64,000 nt of DNA from Methylorubrum populi (GCA_036946625.1 JAQIIU010000002.1:1178001-1242000), one strand, 5' to 3'. Positions 51,181-63,924 are shown, counted from the first letter of the stretch. Program-made: numbers and translations. Notes: generated from the sequence alone by a model not told the origin.

Positions 51181-51206
51181 GGAACCGACTGGCAAAGCCG
51201 ACCGTT
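51181..51206 (+). promoter_or_regulatory. EcfG-type promoter for the 48-codon peptide gene
   Basis: GGAAC (51181-51185), 17 bases, CGTT (51203-51206). Exact consensus match, 56 bases before GTG 51263. Confidence 0.7.
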
Positions 51207-51262
51207 CGTTACCATCTCGTGCGTGACGATCAGGTTTCGGAGATATGAAGGAGGCGTTCGGC

Positions 51263-51409
51263 GTGCCTGCACGGAAAAAGCCCGCAGCCCTCGGTACCGC
51301 CCTGACGAAAGCCGCCCTTGCCGCTGCGGCGCGGCTCGTCTCGGTGCTCTCGCCGCAGCCGGTGCTGCAACCCGTTCCCGTCCGCGTGAAATCGGGCCGT
51401 CGCCGCTGA
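51263..51409 (+). CDS. Small basic stress-linked peptide (48 aa), unnamed
   Basis: Not recognised. GTG 51263 has GGAGG 8 bases upstream; ATG 51245 in the same frame would add six residues but has no such site. The peptide has a basic N-terminus (MPARKK if GTG is read as Met), an Ala/Leu-rich helix (LGTALTKAALAAAARLVSVL), a PVLQPVPV turn and a basic end (KSGRRR). The helix is amphipathic and could lie on a membrane or bind nucleic acid. The gene is framed by an exact EcfG-type promoter and a terminator, making a complete unit, which is the main reason to believe it. Confidence 0.6.
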   Translation: MPARKKPAALGTALTKAALAAAARLVSVLSPQPVLQPVPVRVKSGRRR

Positions 51410-51446
51410 GGTGCCGCGCTTCGCCGAGCCTGCGCGATCACGTCGA

Positions 51447-51477
51447 GCGCCGCCCCTCGACCGGGCGGTGCTTTTTT
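51447..51477 (+). terminator. Rho-independent terminator of the small peptide gene
   Basis: GCGCCGCCC (51447-51455) pairs with GGGCGGTGC (51463-51471, one G-T pair) and is followed by TTTTTT (51472-51477). It lies 38 bases after the peptide stop. The stretch from here to 51674 shows nothing else. Confidence 0.8.
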
Positions 51478-51674
51478 CTGGCCGTTTCCCGTCCACAGGC
51501 TTCATCGTCCAGGACACGAGATCGTCTTGACGAAGCGGACGGCACCGATGCGGCTTCGTGCCGGTTCGGGTGGTATTGCCCTCACCCGTCGGGGGCAAGG
51601 CGCATCGCCCGCGAGTTGGCGAACGCGCCGCGCTGTCGTAGGCGGGCGGCACCGTCGCCGCCCGAAGCATCCTC

Positions 51675-52607
51675 ATGAGTGAATCCACCGCGGAAGCGTC
51701 AACCGCCGCTCCGGATTTCGAGAACGCCCTGCCCGAGCCCGGGCGCATGGAGCGCTTGAGTCCCCTCGTGCGGCGACGGATCTGCCCCAATGGCGGTCCC
51801 TTCACCGCGAGCGGCACCTGCAGCTACGTCGTCGGGCGCGGCCGCGTCGCCGTGATCGATCCGGGCCCGGCGGATGCCGTCCACGTCGATGCGTTGCTTG
51901 CCGCGCTCGACGGCGAGCGGGTCGAGGCGATCGTCGTCACCCATACCCACCGCGACCACTCCCCGGGCGCGCGCCTGCTCCAGGCCCGAACGGGCGCACC
52001 GATCGTCGGCTGCGGTCCGCACCGCCCGGCCCGGCAACTCGCCGCGAACGAACTGCCCGCCCTCGACGCCAGTGCCGACCGGGAGCACCGGCCCGACCGC
52101 GAGCTTGCGGACGGCCGGAGCCTGGAAGGAGACGGCTGGACCCTGACCGCGGTGGCGACGCCCGGCCACACCATGAACCATCTCGCCTTCGCGCTTCCCC
52201 AGGAGAACGTGCTGTTCTCCGGCGATCACGTGATGGCGTGGTCGACCTCGATCGTCGCACCGCCCGACGGCTCGATGCGGGCCTACATGGCGTCGCTGGA
52301 ACGCCTGCGGGAGCGAGGCGAGACGCTCTACTGGCCGGGGCACGGCGGGCCGGTGCGCGATCCGCGCCGCTTCGTGCGCGGGCTCGCCGCCCATCGGCGC
52401 CAGCGCGAGGCCGCGATCCGCGCCCGGCTCGCGGCGGGCGACCACGACATCGGGACGATCGTCCGTACGGTCTACCAGGGTCTCGCGCCGCACCTGCTCG
52501 GGGCGGCGGCGCTTTCGGTCTTCGCCCATCTGGAGGATCTGGTGGAACGCGGCCTCGCCGTCACCGACGGGCCGCCCCTGCTCGACGGGACCTTTCGTCC
52601 AGCCTGA
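51675..52607 (+). CDS. Metallo-beta-lactamase fold hydrolase (LACTB2/glyoxalase II-like)
   Basis: A 310-aa MBL-fold enzyme. Metal ligands appear in VVTHTHRDHSPGA, TPGHTMNHLAF and FSGDHVMAW, with a further His in WPGHGGPV. A C-terminal winged-helix-like region (~245-300: AGDHDIGTIVRTVYQGLAP) is typical of the LACTB2/RNase-like subgroup. It could be a thioesterase-like or nucleic-acid-processing hydrolase; substrate not clear. ATG 51675 follows CATCCTC without a strong Shine-Dalgarno site. It is convergent with the DUF1499 gene. Confidence 0.88.
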   Translation: MSESTAEASTAAPDFENALPEPGRMERLSPLVRRRICPNGGPFTASGTCSYVVGRGRVAVIDPGPADAVHVDALLAALDGERVEAIVVTHTHRDHSPGARLLQARTGAPIVGCGPHRPARQLAANELPALDASADREHRPDRELADGRSLEGDGWTLTAVATPGHTMNHLAFALPQENVLFSGDHVMAWSTSIVAPPDGSMRAYMASLERLRERGETLYWPGHGGPVRDPRRFVRGLAAHRRQREAAIRARLAAGDHDIGTIVRTVYQGLAPHLLGAAALSVFAHLEDLVERGLAVTDGPPLLDGTFRPA

Positions 52608-52611
52608 ATAC

Positions 52612-53391
52612 CTACTTGAGTGCGATGGCGAGGTTGGCGACCTCGTCGAGGTAGGAGCGGATCCGGTCGGCGTTGTCGCCGAAGTCGCGGTCGCCGATCC
52701 GGGAGGCCGAGCGCACGTCGATGCGCGCCCCATCCGCGCGCGGGTGGACGCGCACGGTGATGTCGGCGGGCAGGTTCAGGATGCGGGTATGGGCGACCGC
52801 CTCGATGCGGCCGTTGCCGATCCGCCCGCCCGGCCGGATCGCCTCGACGATCTGCCACTTGCGATTCACCGCGGCCTTGCGCGCCAGTTCGAAGGCTTCG
52901 TCGGCCCCCACGTCCAGGGTCAGCGGTGCGATCTGCGGATAGGCCGTTCGCTGCGCCTCCCGCGTCGCCGGACCGGGCTCGGGCGGGTAGCGTCCCTCCC
53001 GCGCGGCGAAGGCGAGGCGCGAACGCGAGAAGGCCGGCGGACGCTCGATATCCGTCGTGACGTCGGTGAGGGCCGGGAGGCGCACGCCCTTCAGGGCGGC
53101 GTAGGCCGGATAGGCCAGGACGAGGCTCGCCACGAACAGGCCGCCGATGGCCGCGCCCAGTCCGCCCGCGCCCTCGCGCCAGACCCGCACGACCGCGAAC
53201 AGGGCGAAGGCCACCGCGACGACGGACAGCGCGATTCCGCTGCCGAGCACGGCCAGGGCCGGCGCCGCATCCGCGGATGGGCTGCGCACGATCAGCACCG
53301 CCATGCCGGTGACGATGAGGGAGAACAGGGCCAGCGTCCGGGCGTAGCGGCCGGCCCGCGTCACGGGTTCGTCGAGAAGCTGGCGGCGCAT
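52612..53391 (-). CDS. DUF1499 membrane protein
   Basis: A 259-aa protein with three or four N-terminal hydrophobic segments (~20-100) followed by a soluble DUF1499 domain (~105-255; RPPAFSRSRLAF, YPQIAPLTLDVGADEAFE, DVRSASRIGDRDFGDNADRIRSYL). The domain is widespread in Alphaproteobacteria and has no established biochemical role. It overlaps nothing and is divergent from marR. Confidence 0.85.
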   Translation of the reverse strand: MRRQLLDEPVTRAGRYARTLALFSLIVTGMAVLIVRSPSADAAPALAVLGSGIALSVVAVAFALFAVVRVWREGAGGLGAAIGGLFVASLVLAYPAYAALKGVRLPALTDVTTDIERPPAFSRSRLAFAAREGRYPPEPGPATREAQRTAYPQIAPLTLDVGADEAFELARKAAVNRKWQIVEAIRPGGRIGNGRIEAVAHTRILNLPADITVRVHPRADGARIDVRSASRIGDRDFGDNADRIRSYLDEVANLAIALK

Positions 53392-53498
53392 GGCCTCTGG
53401 AACGGCGAAGGGAAGTCGAACCGCCAGTCTACAGGCTGGGGGTGATGCGCGCCACTCGGCTGCCGACGCCTTGCGGCTCTGCTACAAGCGGGTCGACC

Positions 53499-53972
53499 AT
53501 GTCCGAGCGTCAAGCCCGCCCCGCCCCGATCGCCGAGCCTGCCGATCCGTTGCGGGTCTGGTTTCGCTTCATCCGCCTCAGCCGGCGTGTCACCGCGGCG
53601 GTCGCCGCGGAACTGCGCGGACTCGGCCTCTCGATCCCGCAATTCGACGTCCTCTCGACGCTCACCGAGCGCGAGGGATTGACGCAGCAGGAACTGGCCG
53701 CACGGCTGTACGTGACCAAAGGCAACGTGTCGGGCTTGGTCGATCGCTTGGTCGAGGCCGGCTGGGTCGAGCGCCGGCCGATCCCCGGAGACCGCCGCTC
53801 GCATGCGCTCCATCTCACGCCCGACGGGGCAGAGCTTGCAAGGCAGGGCATTACGGCACAGGCGGCTTACGTGTCTCGCACGCTCGGCCAACTCGGCGGG
53901 ACCGATCTCCGCGCCTTCGAAGAACTGGTCATACGGTGGCGCGAACTCGCCCGTGCCGACGCGGCATCCTGA
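53499..53972 (+). CDS. MarR-family transcriptional regulator
   Basis: A 157-aa winged-helix regulator. The DNA-binding domain is at ~50-115: LSIPQFDVLSTLTE, GLTQQELAARLYVTKGNVSGLVDRL (helix-turn-helix) and the wing WVERRPIPGDRRSHALHLT. Flanking helices form the dimer interface. ATG 53499 (MSERQARPAP) is preferred over 53442. No obvious target gene is adjacent beyond the divergent DUF1499 gene, which it may control. The DRRSHALHLT wing is canonical. Ligand unknown. Confidence 0.92.
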   Translation: MSERQARPAPIAEPADPLRVWFRFIRLSRRVTAAVAAELRGLGLSIPQFDVLSTLTEREGLTQQELAARLYVTKGNVSGLVDRLVEAGWVERRPIPGDRRSHALHLTPDGAELARQGITAQAAYVSRTLGQLGGTDLRAFEELVIRWRELARADAAS

Positions 53973-54063
53973 CGCCACGGAATCGAGCGAGGATCGACCT
54001 CTTCCGACGATGGAGCCGGGCGGTCGAGCCGCGGATTCCGCGTCCCGGACCGCCGCGGCTGGA

Positions 54064-54252
54064 TCAGGCCTCGCCGGTGCGGCCGGTCGATTGACCGCCC
54101 TTGCGGCCGGCGGACGAGGCCAGCTCGCGATCCTGCGAGAACGAGCGCTTCTCGGCGGGAACCGAACGACCGCCCTTGCTGGCGATCTCACGCTGCCGCT
54201 CGATATTCATGGAAGCGAAACCTCGCTTCGAGGTGGAATTACCAGATGCCAT
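54064..54252 (-). CDS. KGG-motif general stress protein (YciG-like)
   Basis: A 62-aa, highly charged, Gly-rich stress protein. The KGG repeats are plain: RGFASMNIERQREIASKGG and SSAGRKGG, the motif of YciG/GsiB-like proteins that accumulate under desiccation or general stress. ATG 54252 has GAGGAGG 6 bases upstream. A near-consensus EcfG-type promoter lies 36 bases further upstream. Such genes are regular members of the PhyR/EcfG regulon in Methylobacterium. Confidence 0.88.
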   Translation of the reverse strand: MASGNSTSKRGFASMNIERQREIASKGGRSVPAEKRSFSQDRELASSAGRKGGQSTGRTGEA

Positions 54253-54288
54253 CAGCGCCTCCTCAGGCTTTGTCTGCACATCCTGATC

Positions 54289-54313
54289 AACCTTCAGCGC
54301 ACTCGATTGTTCC
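54289..54313 (-). promoter_or_regulatory. EcfG-type promoter for the KGG stress gene
   Basis: Minus strand GGAAC (54313-54309), 16 bases, GGTT (54292-54289): one mismatch in the least conserved position of the -10 element. Confidence 0.65.
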
Positions 54314-54339
54314 TTGGCCGTACCGACTGCCGATGCGGG

Positions 54340-54365
54340 GGAAACCCCTGTTCGATCCAAACGTT
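54340..54365 (+). promoter_or_regulatory. Possible EcfG-type promoter for the 76-aa gene
   Basis: GGAAA (54340-54344), 17 bases, CGTT (54362-54365): one mismatch to the -35 consensus, divergent from the KGG promoter and 79 bases before ATG 54445. Confidence 0.45.
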
Positions 54366-54444
54366 AGCCGCTCTCGGCGAGGGATTTGCGCGAAGTTGTG
54401 AACAGGCCCTCCACAGGCCCCGTCACATCCGAGAGGAGCCGGAC

Positions 54445-54675
54445 ATGACCAATCGCCATATGGTGAAGCCTTCGCTCGCGGCCAAGTCCGCCGATCGGTC
54501 CGCCGATCAGGCAGAGCCGAACCGGACGCCCCTGCCGCCGATGCCGGCCCCGGAGGACAGCCGGACGGCCGCCACCCGCGAGGAGCCGATCGATTCGCCG
54601 CAGCCCAATGCCGGCGCCGAGCGCGAGCCGCCGCCGAAGGGAGAGATCGGGCTCGCCACCCGCCGGACTTGGTGA
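54445..54675 (+). CDS. Small hydrophilic protein (76 aa), possibly disordered
   Basis: Not recognised. GAGAGGAG sits just before ATG 54445. The protein is rich in Pro, Ala, Glu and Arg with no hydrophobic core (MTNRHMVKPSLAAKSADRSA, ending ATRRTW), so it is probably unfolded alone. Its likely EcfG promoter and position back to back with the KGG gene suggest a stress-protectant role, which is inference only. The ~270 bases after it hold no convincing gene. Confidence 0.5.
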   Translation: MTNRHMVKPSLAAKSADRSADQAEPNRTPLPPMPAPEDSRTAATREEPIDSPQPNAGAEREPPPKGEIGLATRRTW

Positions 54676-54948
54676 AACCGGCGGCATGATGCAGGAATCC
54701 GGTGCGCGTTTGCCGTTGATCCCGATACCTCTACCAAGCTGCCTGGAAGCCGACCGATGGTCGTATCCCTTGCGTCCGGCGGACGCCCGCCGCCGCGCCT
54801 TCGCGCGGGCAACCGGCGATGAGTCGGGATCATCGACGGTTGGTAAAGGCTGAGCCGAAGACCGGCCACCTCTTTGACAGGCGGCGCCGACGCGGCTACC
54901 GGCGGCGCCTTTCCGCCCGCCATCCGGGAGGTGCATCGGAGTGAAGCC

Positions 54949-55398
54949 ATGACCCTCGATACCGAGGTGATGTCGCTACGGCAGGTGCCGCTGTTTCGGG
55001 AGGTCGAGCCGTCGCGTCTCAAGCTCCTCGCCTTCGCCAGCGAGCGGGTGCATTTCGAGGCCGGCCAGACCTTCTTCGTCCGCGGCGAGGCGGCGGACGC
55101 GGCCTATCTCATCCTCGAAGGTTCGGCCGCCGTCTCCATCGACGGCCCCGTCGGCCCCTTGCGCCTCGCCCTGCTCGGACCGAACGCCCTGGTCGGGGAG
55201 ATGGGCATCCTCGCCGATCAGCCGCGCTCGGCGACCGTGACCGCCGATGGCGCGACGACGGCGCTGCGCATCGATCGCGACGTGTTCCTGGAACTGCTCG
55301 CCCAGTTTCCGCAGATCGGCATCGCCGTGATGCGCGACCTGGCGCTGCGCCTCGAACAGACCAACCAGCGGCTCGCCGAGCGCAACGGCAGCGCGTGA
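54949..55398 (+). CDS. Stand-alone cyclic nucleotide-binding domain protein
   Basis: A 149-aa protein made of a single Crp-type cNMP-binding domain (~10-125: LRQVPLFREVEPSRLKLLAF, FFVRGEAADAAYLILEGSA, LVGEMGILADQPRSATVTA) and a final helix. The phosphate-binding cassette region GEMGILADQPRSATV keeps the family shape. There is no helix-turn-helix, so it is not a DNA-binding Crp/Fnr regulator; it may sense a ligand for a partner. ATG 54949 has GGAG upstream. Confidence 0.85.
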   Translation: MTLDTEVMSLRQVPLFREVEPSRLKLLAFASERVHFEAGQTFFVRGEAADAAYLILEGSAAVSIDGPVGPLRLALLGPNALVGEMGILADQPRSATVTADGATTALRIDRDVFLELLAQFPQIGIAVMRDLALRLEQTNQRLAERNGSA

Positions 55399-55420
55399 CG
55401 TAGAGCGCCGCCGCGGCGGG

Positions 55421-55681
55421 TCAGCGGTACTTCCACCCCCACTCGCCGTAGATCGGGTAGCCCCGCCGCCGCGCCTCGTAGGCTGCCCCGGGATCGTTCG
55501 GGCGGTAGCCGCCGCGGTAGGCGTAGGGGCTCGGCTCGATGTCGTCGGGGTTCTGCAGTTGCTGGCGCAGGTCGTCGTCGCCCTCGCCCGAGGAGCCGCC
55601 CGCGCCGAAGGCCCAGGCGGAGCCAGCCGGCAGCACCAGGGCGGTCAGGACCGCCGCGCCTCCGATCAGCCTGCGCTTCAT
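55421..55681 (-). CDS. Small secreted protein (86 aa)
   Basis: A clear signal peptide (KRRLIGGAAVLTALVLPAGSAWA) is followed by a short mature part rich in Gly, Tyr, Arg and acid residues (LQNPDDIEPSPYAYRGGYRP, ending YGEWGWKYR). I do not recognise a family. Probably periplasmic. It is convergent with the cNMP-binding gene. Confidence 0.75.
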   Translation of the reverse strand: MKRRLIGGAAVLTALVLPAGSAWAFGAGGSSGEGDDDLRQQLQNPDDIEPSPYAYRGGYRPNDPGAAYEARRRGYPIYGEWGWKYR

Positions 55682-55758
55682 CGCCGGTCTCCGTGCGCCA
55701 CCGACCCGTCAACGGCGACGGCCCGCCGCCGGTTGCGGTCCGCAGCGTCGCAAACGGC

Positions 55759-56202
55759 CTACGGCGTCGGATAGGTGATGAATTCCATCAGCGAGCCGTC
55801 CGGGTCGCGGAAGTAGACGCTGATCCCCGCTCCGGCCGCGCCGCTGCGCTCGACCGGGCCGAGTTCGACCGGGACACCGTGGGCTTCGAGATGCGCCCTC
55901 GCCTCCTCGATCGGTCCGGACCAGCGGAAGCACAGGTCGCTGTTGCCGGGCATCACCGGCTCCCGCGCCCGCGGCGTGCCGATCTGGCCCGGGCCGTGGA
56001 CGTTGAGCTGCACGCCGCCGAAGCGGAACACCACGCCCTTGCCGAACGGGATCACCTCCGCCCGCAGCACGTCGCGGTAGAAGGCCGTCGAGCGCTCCCA
56101 ATCGGAGACGTGGATGACGCAATGGTCGAGGTGGATCGCCGGGGCCAGCGCCGCCGCGTCGGTGTCGCCTCCCTCGGCGAGCTGGGTCTCCGTCTCGGGC
56201 AT
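55759..56202 (-). CDS. VOC-family (glyoxalase/dioxygenase fold) protein
   Basis: A 147-aa vicinal-oxygen-chelate protein. The two beta-alpha-beta-beta-beta halves are visible: IHLDHCVIHVSDWERSTAFYRDVL and SDLCFRWSGPIEEARAHLEAHG, with probable metal ligands His in LDHCVIH and Glu in GSLMEFITY. The layout resembles small fosfomycin-resistance or virulence-associated VOC proteins; substrate not determined. Confidence 0.88.
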   Translation of the reverse strand: MPETETQLAEGGDTDAAALAPAIHLDHCVIHVSDWERSTAFYRDVLRAEVIPFGKGVVFRFGGVQLNVHGPGQIGTPRAREPVMPGNSDLCFRWSGPIEEARAHLEAHGVPVELGPVERSGAAGAGISVYFRDPDGSLMEFITYPTP

Positions 56203-56391
56203 GCGTCTCTCCTCCGAATGCGGTTGCGCCGCCCAGATAAGGCGGCCCGCCGTCGCGGCGAGGCGCCCTCACGGCAACGTTCCTGGCTCGATGCGGCCTC
56301 GAAGTCACACCCGACCCGCCTCGGGACGGGTAGTCATAGAGCCATGACATGCAACCTCGACCCGACCCCGGGAGCGACGACAGGAGCCCCT

Positions 56392-57060
56392 ATGGCAGCC
56401 CGCAAGACCGCCCTCCTGACCACCCGCCGGGTGATGCTCGCCGCGCTCTGCCTCGTGCCGCTCGCCGCCTGCCAATCCGCGAAGCCGGGCCTGATGGCCG
56501 GGGCCGACGACGACGCGGCCTGGTACATCGGCACGATGCCCGACAAGCCGTTCGACGTGCCGCTGGTCGACAGGTCCCGCATCGATCCGAAGTACCGCCG
56601 GCAGGAGGTCGCCTATAACGGCCCCGAGGCGCCGGGAACGATCGTCGTCGATATCGACAAGCGCCAGCTCGCCCTGGTGCAGGAGGGCGGCACCGCGCTC
56701 CAGTACGGCGTCGGCGTCGGCAAGGCCGGCTTCTCGTGGAAGGGCGACGCACGGGTCGGGCGCAAGGGGGTGTGGCCCGATTGGAGCCCGACCACGACCA
56801 TGGTCTCGCTCAATCCCGGCATCGAGCGCTCGCGCAAGGGCGGCATCGACAACCCGCTCGGCGCGCGCGCGCTCTACCTCTACCAGGGCAACCGCGACAC
56901 GTTGTTCCGCATCCACGGCACCAACGAGCCCTGGAGCATCGGCGAGCAGATGTCCTCGGGCTGCGTGCGCCTGCTCAACGAGGACATCGTCGATCTCTAC
57001 GAGCGCGTTCCCGTAGGCGCTCGGGTGATCGTGAGGCGCAGCGGAAAGTACCGCGCCTGA
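56392..57060 (+). CDS. L,D-transpeptidase lipoprotein (YkuD family)
   Basis: A 222-aa peptidoglycan cross-linking enzyme. The signal has a lipobox (VPLAACQS), so it is likely a lipoprotein. The YkuD domain (~85-220) begins GTIVVDIDKRQLALVQ and carries the active site: His in HGTNEPWSIG and the nucleophile Cys in SSGCVRLLNEDIVDLY. ATG 56392 has AGGAG 7 bases upstream; ATG 56344 in frame is less likely. Such enzymes form 3-3 cross-links or attach proteins to peptidoglycan. Confidence 0.93.
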   Translation: MAARKTALLTTRRVMLAALCLVPLAACQSAKPGLMAGADDDAAWYIGTMPDKPFDVPLVDRSRIDPKYRRQEVAYNGPEAPGTIVVDIDKRQLALVQEGGTALQYGVGVGKAGFSWKGDARVGRKGVWPDWSPTTTMVSLNPGIERSRKGGIDNPLGARALYLYQGNRDTLFRIHGTNEPWSIGEQMSSGCVRLLNEDIVDLYERVPVGARVIVRRSGKYRA

Positions 57061-57073
57061 TCGGACCGCGCAG

Positions 57074-57099
57074 GGAACTTTTCGCGCCCGCCGAACGTC
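57074..57099 (+). promoter_or_regulatory. Possible EcfG-type promoter for the DUF3096 gene
   Basis: GGAAC (57074-57078), 17 bases, CGTC (57096-57099): one mismatch at the last -10 base, 52 bases before ATG 57152. Confidence 0.45.
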
Positions 57100-57103
57100 C
57101 TCA

Positions 57104-57129
57104 TCCCGCGGTCAAGCTTGATCGCGGGA
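57104..57129. repeat. Short palindrome after the L,D-transpeptidase gene
   Basis: TCCCGCG, then TCAAGCTTGA, then CGCGGGA form an almost perfect inverted repeat with one mismatch. There is no T run; it may be a small intergenic repeat or a stabilising 3' stem. Confidence 0.55.
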
Positions 57130-57151
57130 TCGACGCCGCACGAACCTGCCC

Positions 57152-57304
57152 ATGACCCTCTCCATCACGAACCTTCAGCCGATCATCGCGATCCTGGCCG
57201 GCATCCTGATCCTGATCGCCCCGCGGCTGCTCAACTACATCGTGGCGATCTATCTCATCGTCGTCGGGCTGATCGGGCTGGGTGTGCTGCGGCACTTGTC
57301 CTGA
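57152..57304 (+). CDS. DUF3096-like small membrane protein (50 aa)
   Basis: A 50-aa protein with two hydrophobic helices (IIAILAGILILIAP and YIVAIYLIVVGLIGLGVL) separated by RLLN, the layout of DUF3096 proteins. No strong Shine-Dalgarno site precedes ATG 57152. A near-consensus EcfG-type promoter upstream, and the location near other stress genes, suggest stress induction. Confidence 0.7.
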   Translation: MTLSITNLQPIIAILAGILILIAPRLLNYIVAIYLIVVGLIGLGVLRHLS

Positions 57305-57582
57305 GCCCCACCGCCGATCCGGAGGCTGCGGCGATGGCCGCGTTCGGGCGCGATGAAACGTGCCTGAAACCGGCGGTCGCACGGCGATCTTCGTCATCCC
57401 GTGCCCTTCGGCGCCGGGATGCCATCCCCTTTTTCGGATGGTGCTCCAGCCTCTGACAGAGCGATCACATCGTCACTCCTCCTCACGGAGCGACGCGAAG
57501 CTTATCCTTGCACTGCGACATGAGATGCGCCACGCCCGCGTGAGCGGCGCTTGGTCGCCACGTCCGTCCAGCGGAGAGACTG

Positions 57583-60249
<2,667 letters not shown>

Positions 60250-60439
60250 GACCGATGCCGCAAGACCCCGCGGGCCATGGCTCGCGGGGGCTTCGGGGAA
60301 GAGGCGACAAGCTTCGCAATTATTTTGCGGACAGCCCCCTGAACCCGTGTCGCGCGGGCACGTTACCTGCTAGCGGAAGACCTCAGCGCGGCGCGCGCCG
60401 ATCGGCCTTCCGACCAGGGCACCCGCGGGACTTCCAGCC

Positions 60440-60697
60440 ATGTCGAATCCCGACTCCCCTTCCGCCCTTCTCGATCATCGCACCATCGTTCCCGGCCACC
60501 GGGCGATGCAGGCCGCCTATCTCTGGATCATCGCGACGTTCGCCGCGGCGACCGGCGTGGTCGGGCTGGTCTATCTCGAAGCCGACCGCAACGGACGCGA
60601 GGCGGGCCGGATGATCGTGACGGCGCAGGGCGGCACCGGCTACGTCGCCGTCCTGGTCGACGGCATGGCCCGGCGCCACGGCCGCCCGGCGCCTTAA
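60440..60697 (+). CDS. Small membrane protein (85 aa)
   Basis: Not recognised. One membrane span at ~26-45 (AAYLWIIATFAAATGVVGLVYL) with a short N-terminus and a C-terminal part containing RMIVTAQGGTGYVAVLVDGM. ATG 60440 (MSNPDSPSALLDH) has no strong ribosome binding site. Codon use is normal. It stands alone between ppdK and the hydrolase gene. Confidence 0.6.
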   Translation: MSNPDSPSALLDHRTIVPGHRAMQAAYLWIIATFAAATGVVGLVYLEADRNGREAGRMIVTAQGGTGYVAVLVDGMARRHGRPAP

Positions 60698-60795
60698 CCG
60701 TCCGGCAACCACGTTCGCGATTAAACTCCACGCCGTGAGGAACGGTCGCATCGGCCTGCGCTAGGCTGGGGCTTCCGGCCGCTCGTGAGCGTGGA

Positions 60796-61707
60796 GTGTC
60801 GGCGTTGCGTACGAGACGCGTTCGAGGTCTGGGGCTCGGCCCCCGCTGGATCGTCTCGGCCGTCGTGCCGTGGATGCTGGCGAGCGGGCTTCTCATCTCC
60901 TTCACCGCGACGGCCGGCACCGACGCGACGCTGCGGCCGGGCCGACTATCCGAGCGAGATGTCGCCGCCGGTCCGCTCGCCGCCTCCACGACGTGGAGCC
61001 CGGACGTGATCGATGCCGGGCTGGTGGCGCCCGGCAGCGCGCACGAGGCCGAGCCGGGGGAGGACGGGCTGCCGGCGCCGGCCGACTCGGACGGCGCCAC
61101 GCCCGCCACACCCCGCGCCGTTGCCCTGTCCTCCGTGACGCCCGCCCCCGCCGACGCGACGCCGATCGAGGTCGCCGCCGCGAACCTCGTGCTGCCCGGC
61201 TTCTCCGCGCGCCTCGATCACGGGCCGTCCGTCCTCGACCCGCAGACGTCCACGCCGGAGGCCAAATCCCACTACGCCGACCTGATCGAACCGGAGGCGA
61301 TGGACCGCGAGCAGCGCTGCCTCGCCGAGGCGGTCTATTTCGAGGCCCGCAGCGAGTCCGAGGAAGGTCAGGCTGCGGTGGCGCAGGTGGTGCTCAACCG
61401 CGTCAAGAGCGGGCTCTATCCGTCCTCCGTCTGCGGCGTCGTCTACCAGAACCGCCACCGCTTCATGGGCTGCCAGTTCTCCTTCGCCTGCGAGGGCAAG
61501 TCGCTGCGCATCACCGACGCCGAATCCTGGCGCACCGCGACCCGCGTCGCCGGCGCGGTGATCGAGGGCCGCACCTATGTCAGCGAAGTCGGTGGCGCGA
61601 CCCACTACCACGCCGACTACGTCCGCCCCGGCTGGTCCCGCCGGCTCAAGCGCAAGGACATGATCGGCCGGCATATCTTCTATCAGTTGAAGCCGAACCA
61701 GACGTGA
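60796..61707 (+). CDS. Cell wall hydrolase (SleB/Hydrolase_2 family)
   Basis: A 303-aa exported hydrolase, probably a lytic transglycosylase-type enzyme acting on peptidoglycan. It starts with GTG 60796 and an N-terminal signal/anchor (WIVSAVVPWMLASGLLISF), then a ~130-residue low-complexity linker. The catalytic domain (~170-300) has CLAEAVYFEARSESEEGQAAVAQVVLNR split by its active-site Glu, CQFSFACEG, and THYHADYV. This is the common alphaproteobacterial SleB-like layout. Confidence 0.9.
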   Translation: MSALRTRRVRGLGLGPRWIVSAVVPWMLASGLLISFTATAGTDATLRPGRLSERDVAAGPLAASTTWSPDVIDAGLVAPGSAHEAEPGEDGLPAPADSDGATPATPRAVALSSVTPAPADATPIEVAAANLVLPGFSARLDHGPSVLDPQTSTPEAKSHYADLIEPEAMDREQRCLAEAVYFEARSESEEGQAAVAQVVLNRVKSGLYPSSVCGVVYQNRHRFMGCQFSFACEGKSLRITDAESWRTATRVAGAVIEGRTYVSEVGGATHYHADYVRPGWSRRLKRKDMIGRHIFYQLKPNQT

Positions 61708-61889
61708 GGGGCGGCGGACGGCACCGCGCCGCGGGCCGAGACTTGCCGGTGGATCGGAGACCGTTCTTGGAGCCGTCGCGGTCCTGGAGCGATCCAGGGC
61801 GCCGCATTTTCCGAAAAAAGTCGCGCCGCTGGGTCGCTTCGCCATCACTCGCGAACGACGGCTTGGCAAAAGTCACCAGACGTGCCCGC

Positions 61890-63924
<2,035 letters not shown>

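Noticed and set aside
54608..54853. An 81-codon plus-strand frame after the 76-aa gene
   Set aside because: No ribosome binding site at its starts, Arg/Pro-rich composition and overlap with the preceding gene; the 54676-54948 gap is left without a gene.
56260..56345. A GGAAC word (minus strand) upstream of the VOC gene as an EcfG promoter
   Set aside because: No CGTT-like -10 element at 16-17 bases spacing.
57416..57437. A possible terminator (GGGAT ... ATCCC then CTTTTT) before ppdK
   Set aside because: The stem has only five pairs and a three-base loop; it is too weak to call.
60735..60790. GGAAC at ~60739 upstream of the cell wall hydrolase as an EcfG promoter
   Set aside because: The sequence 16-17 bases downstream does not resemble CGTT.
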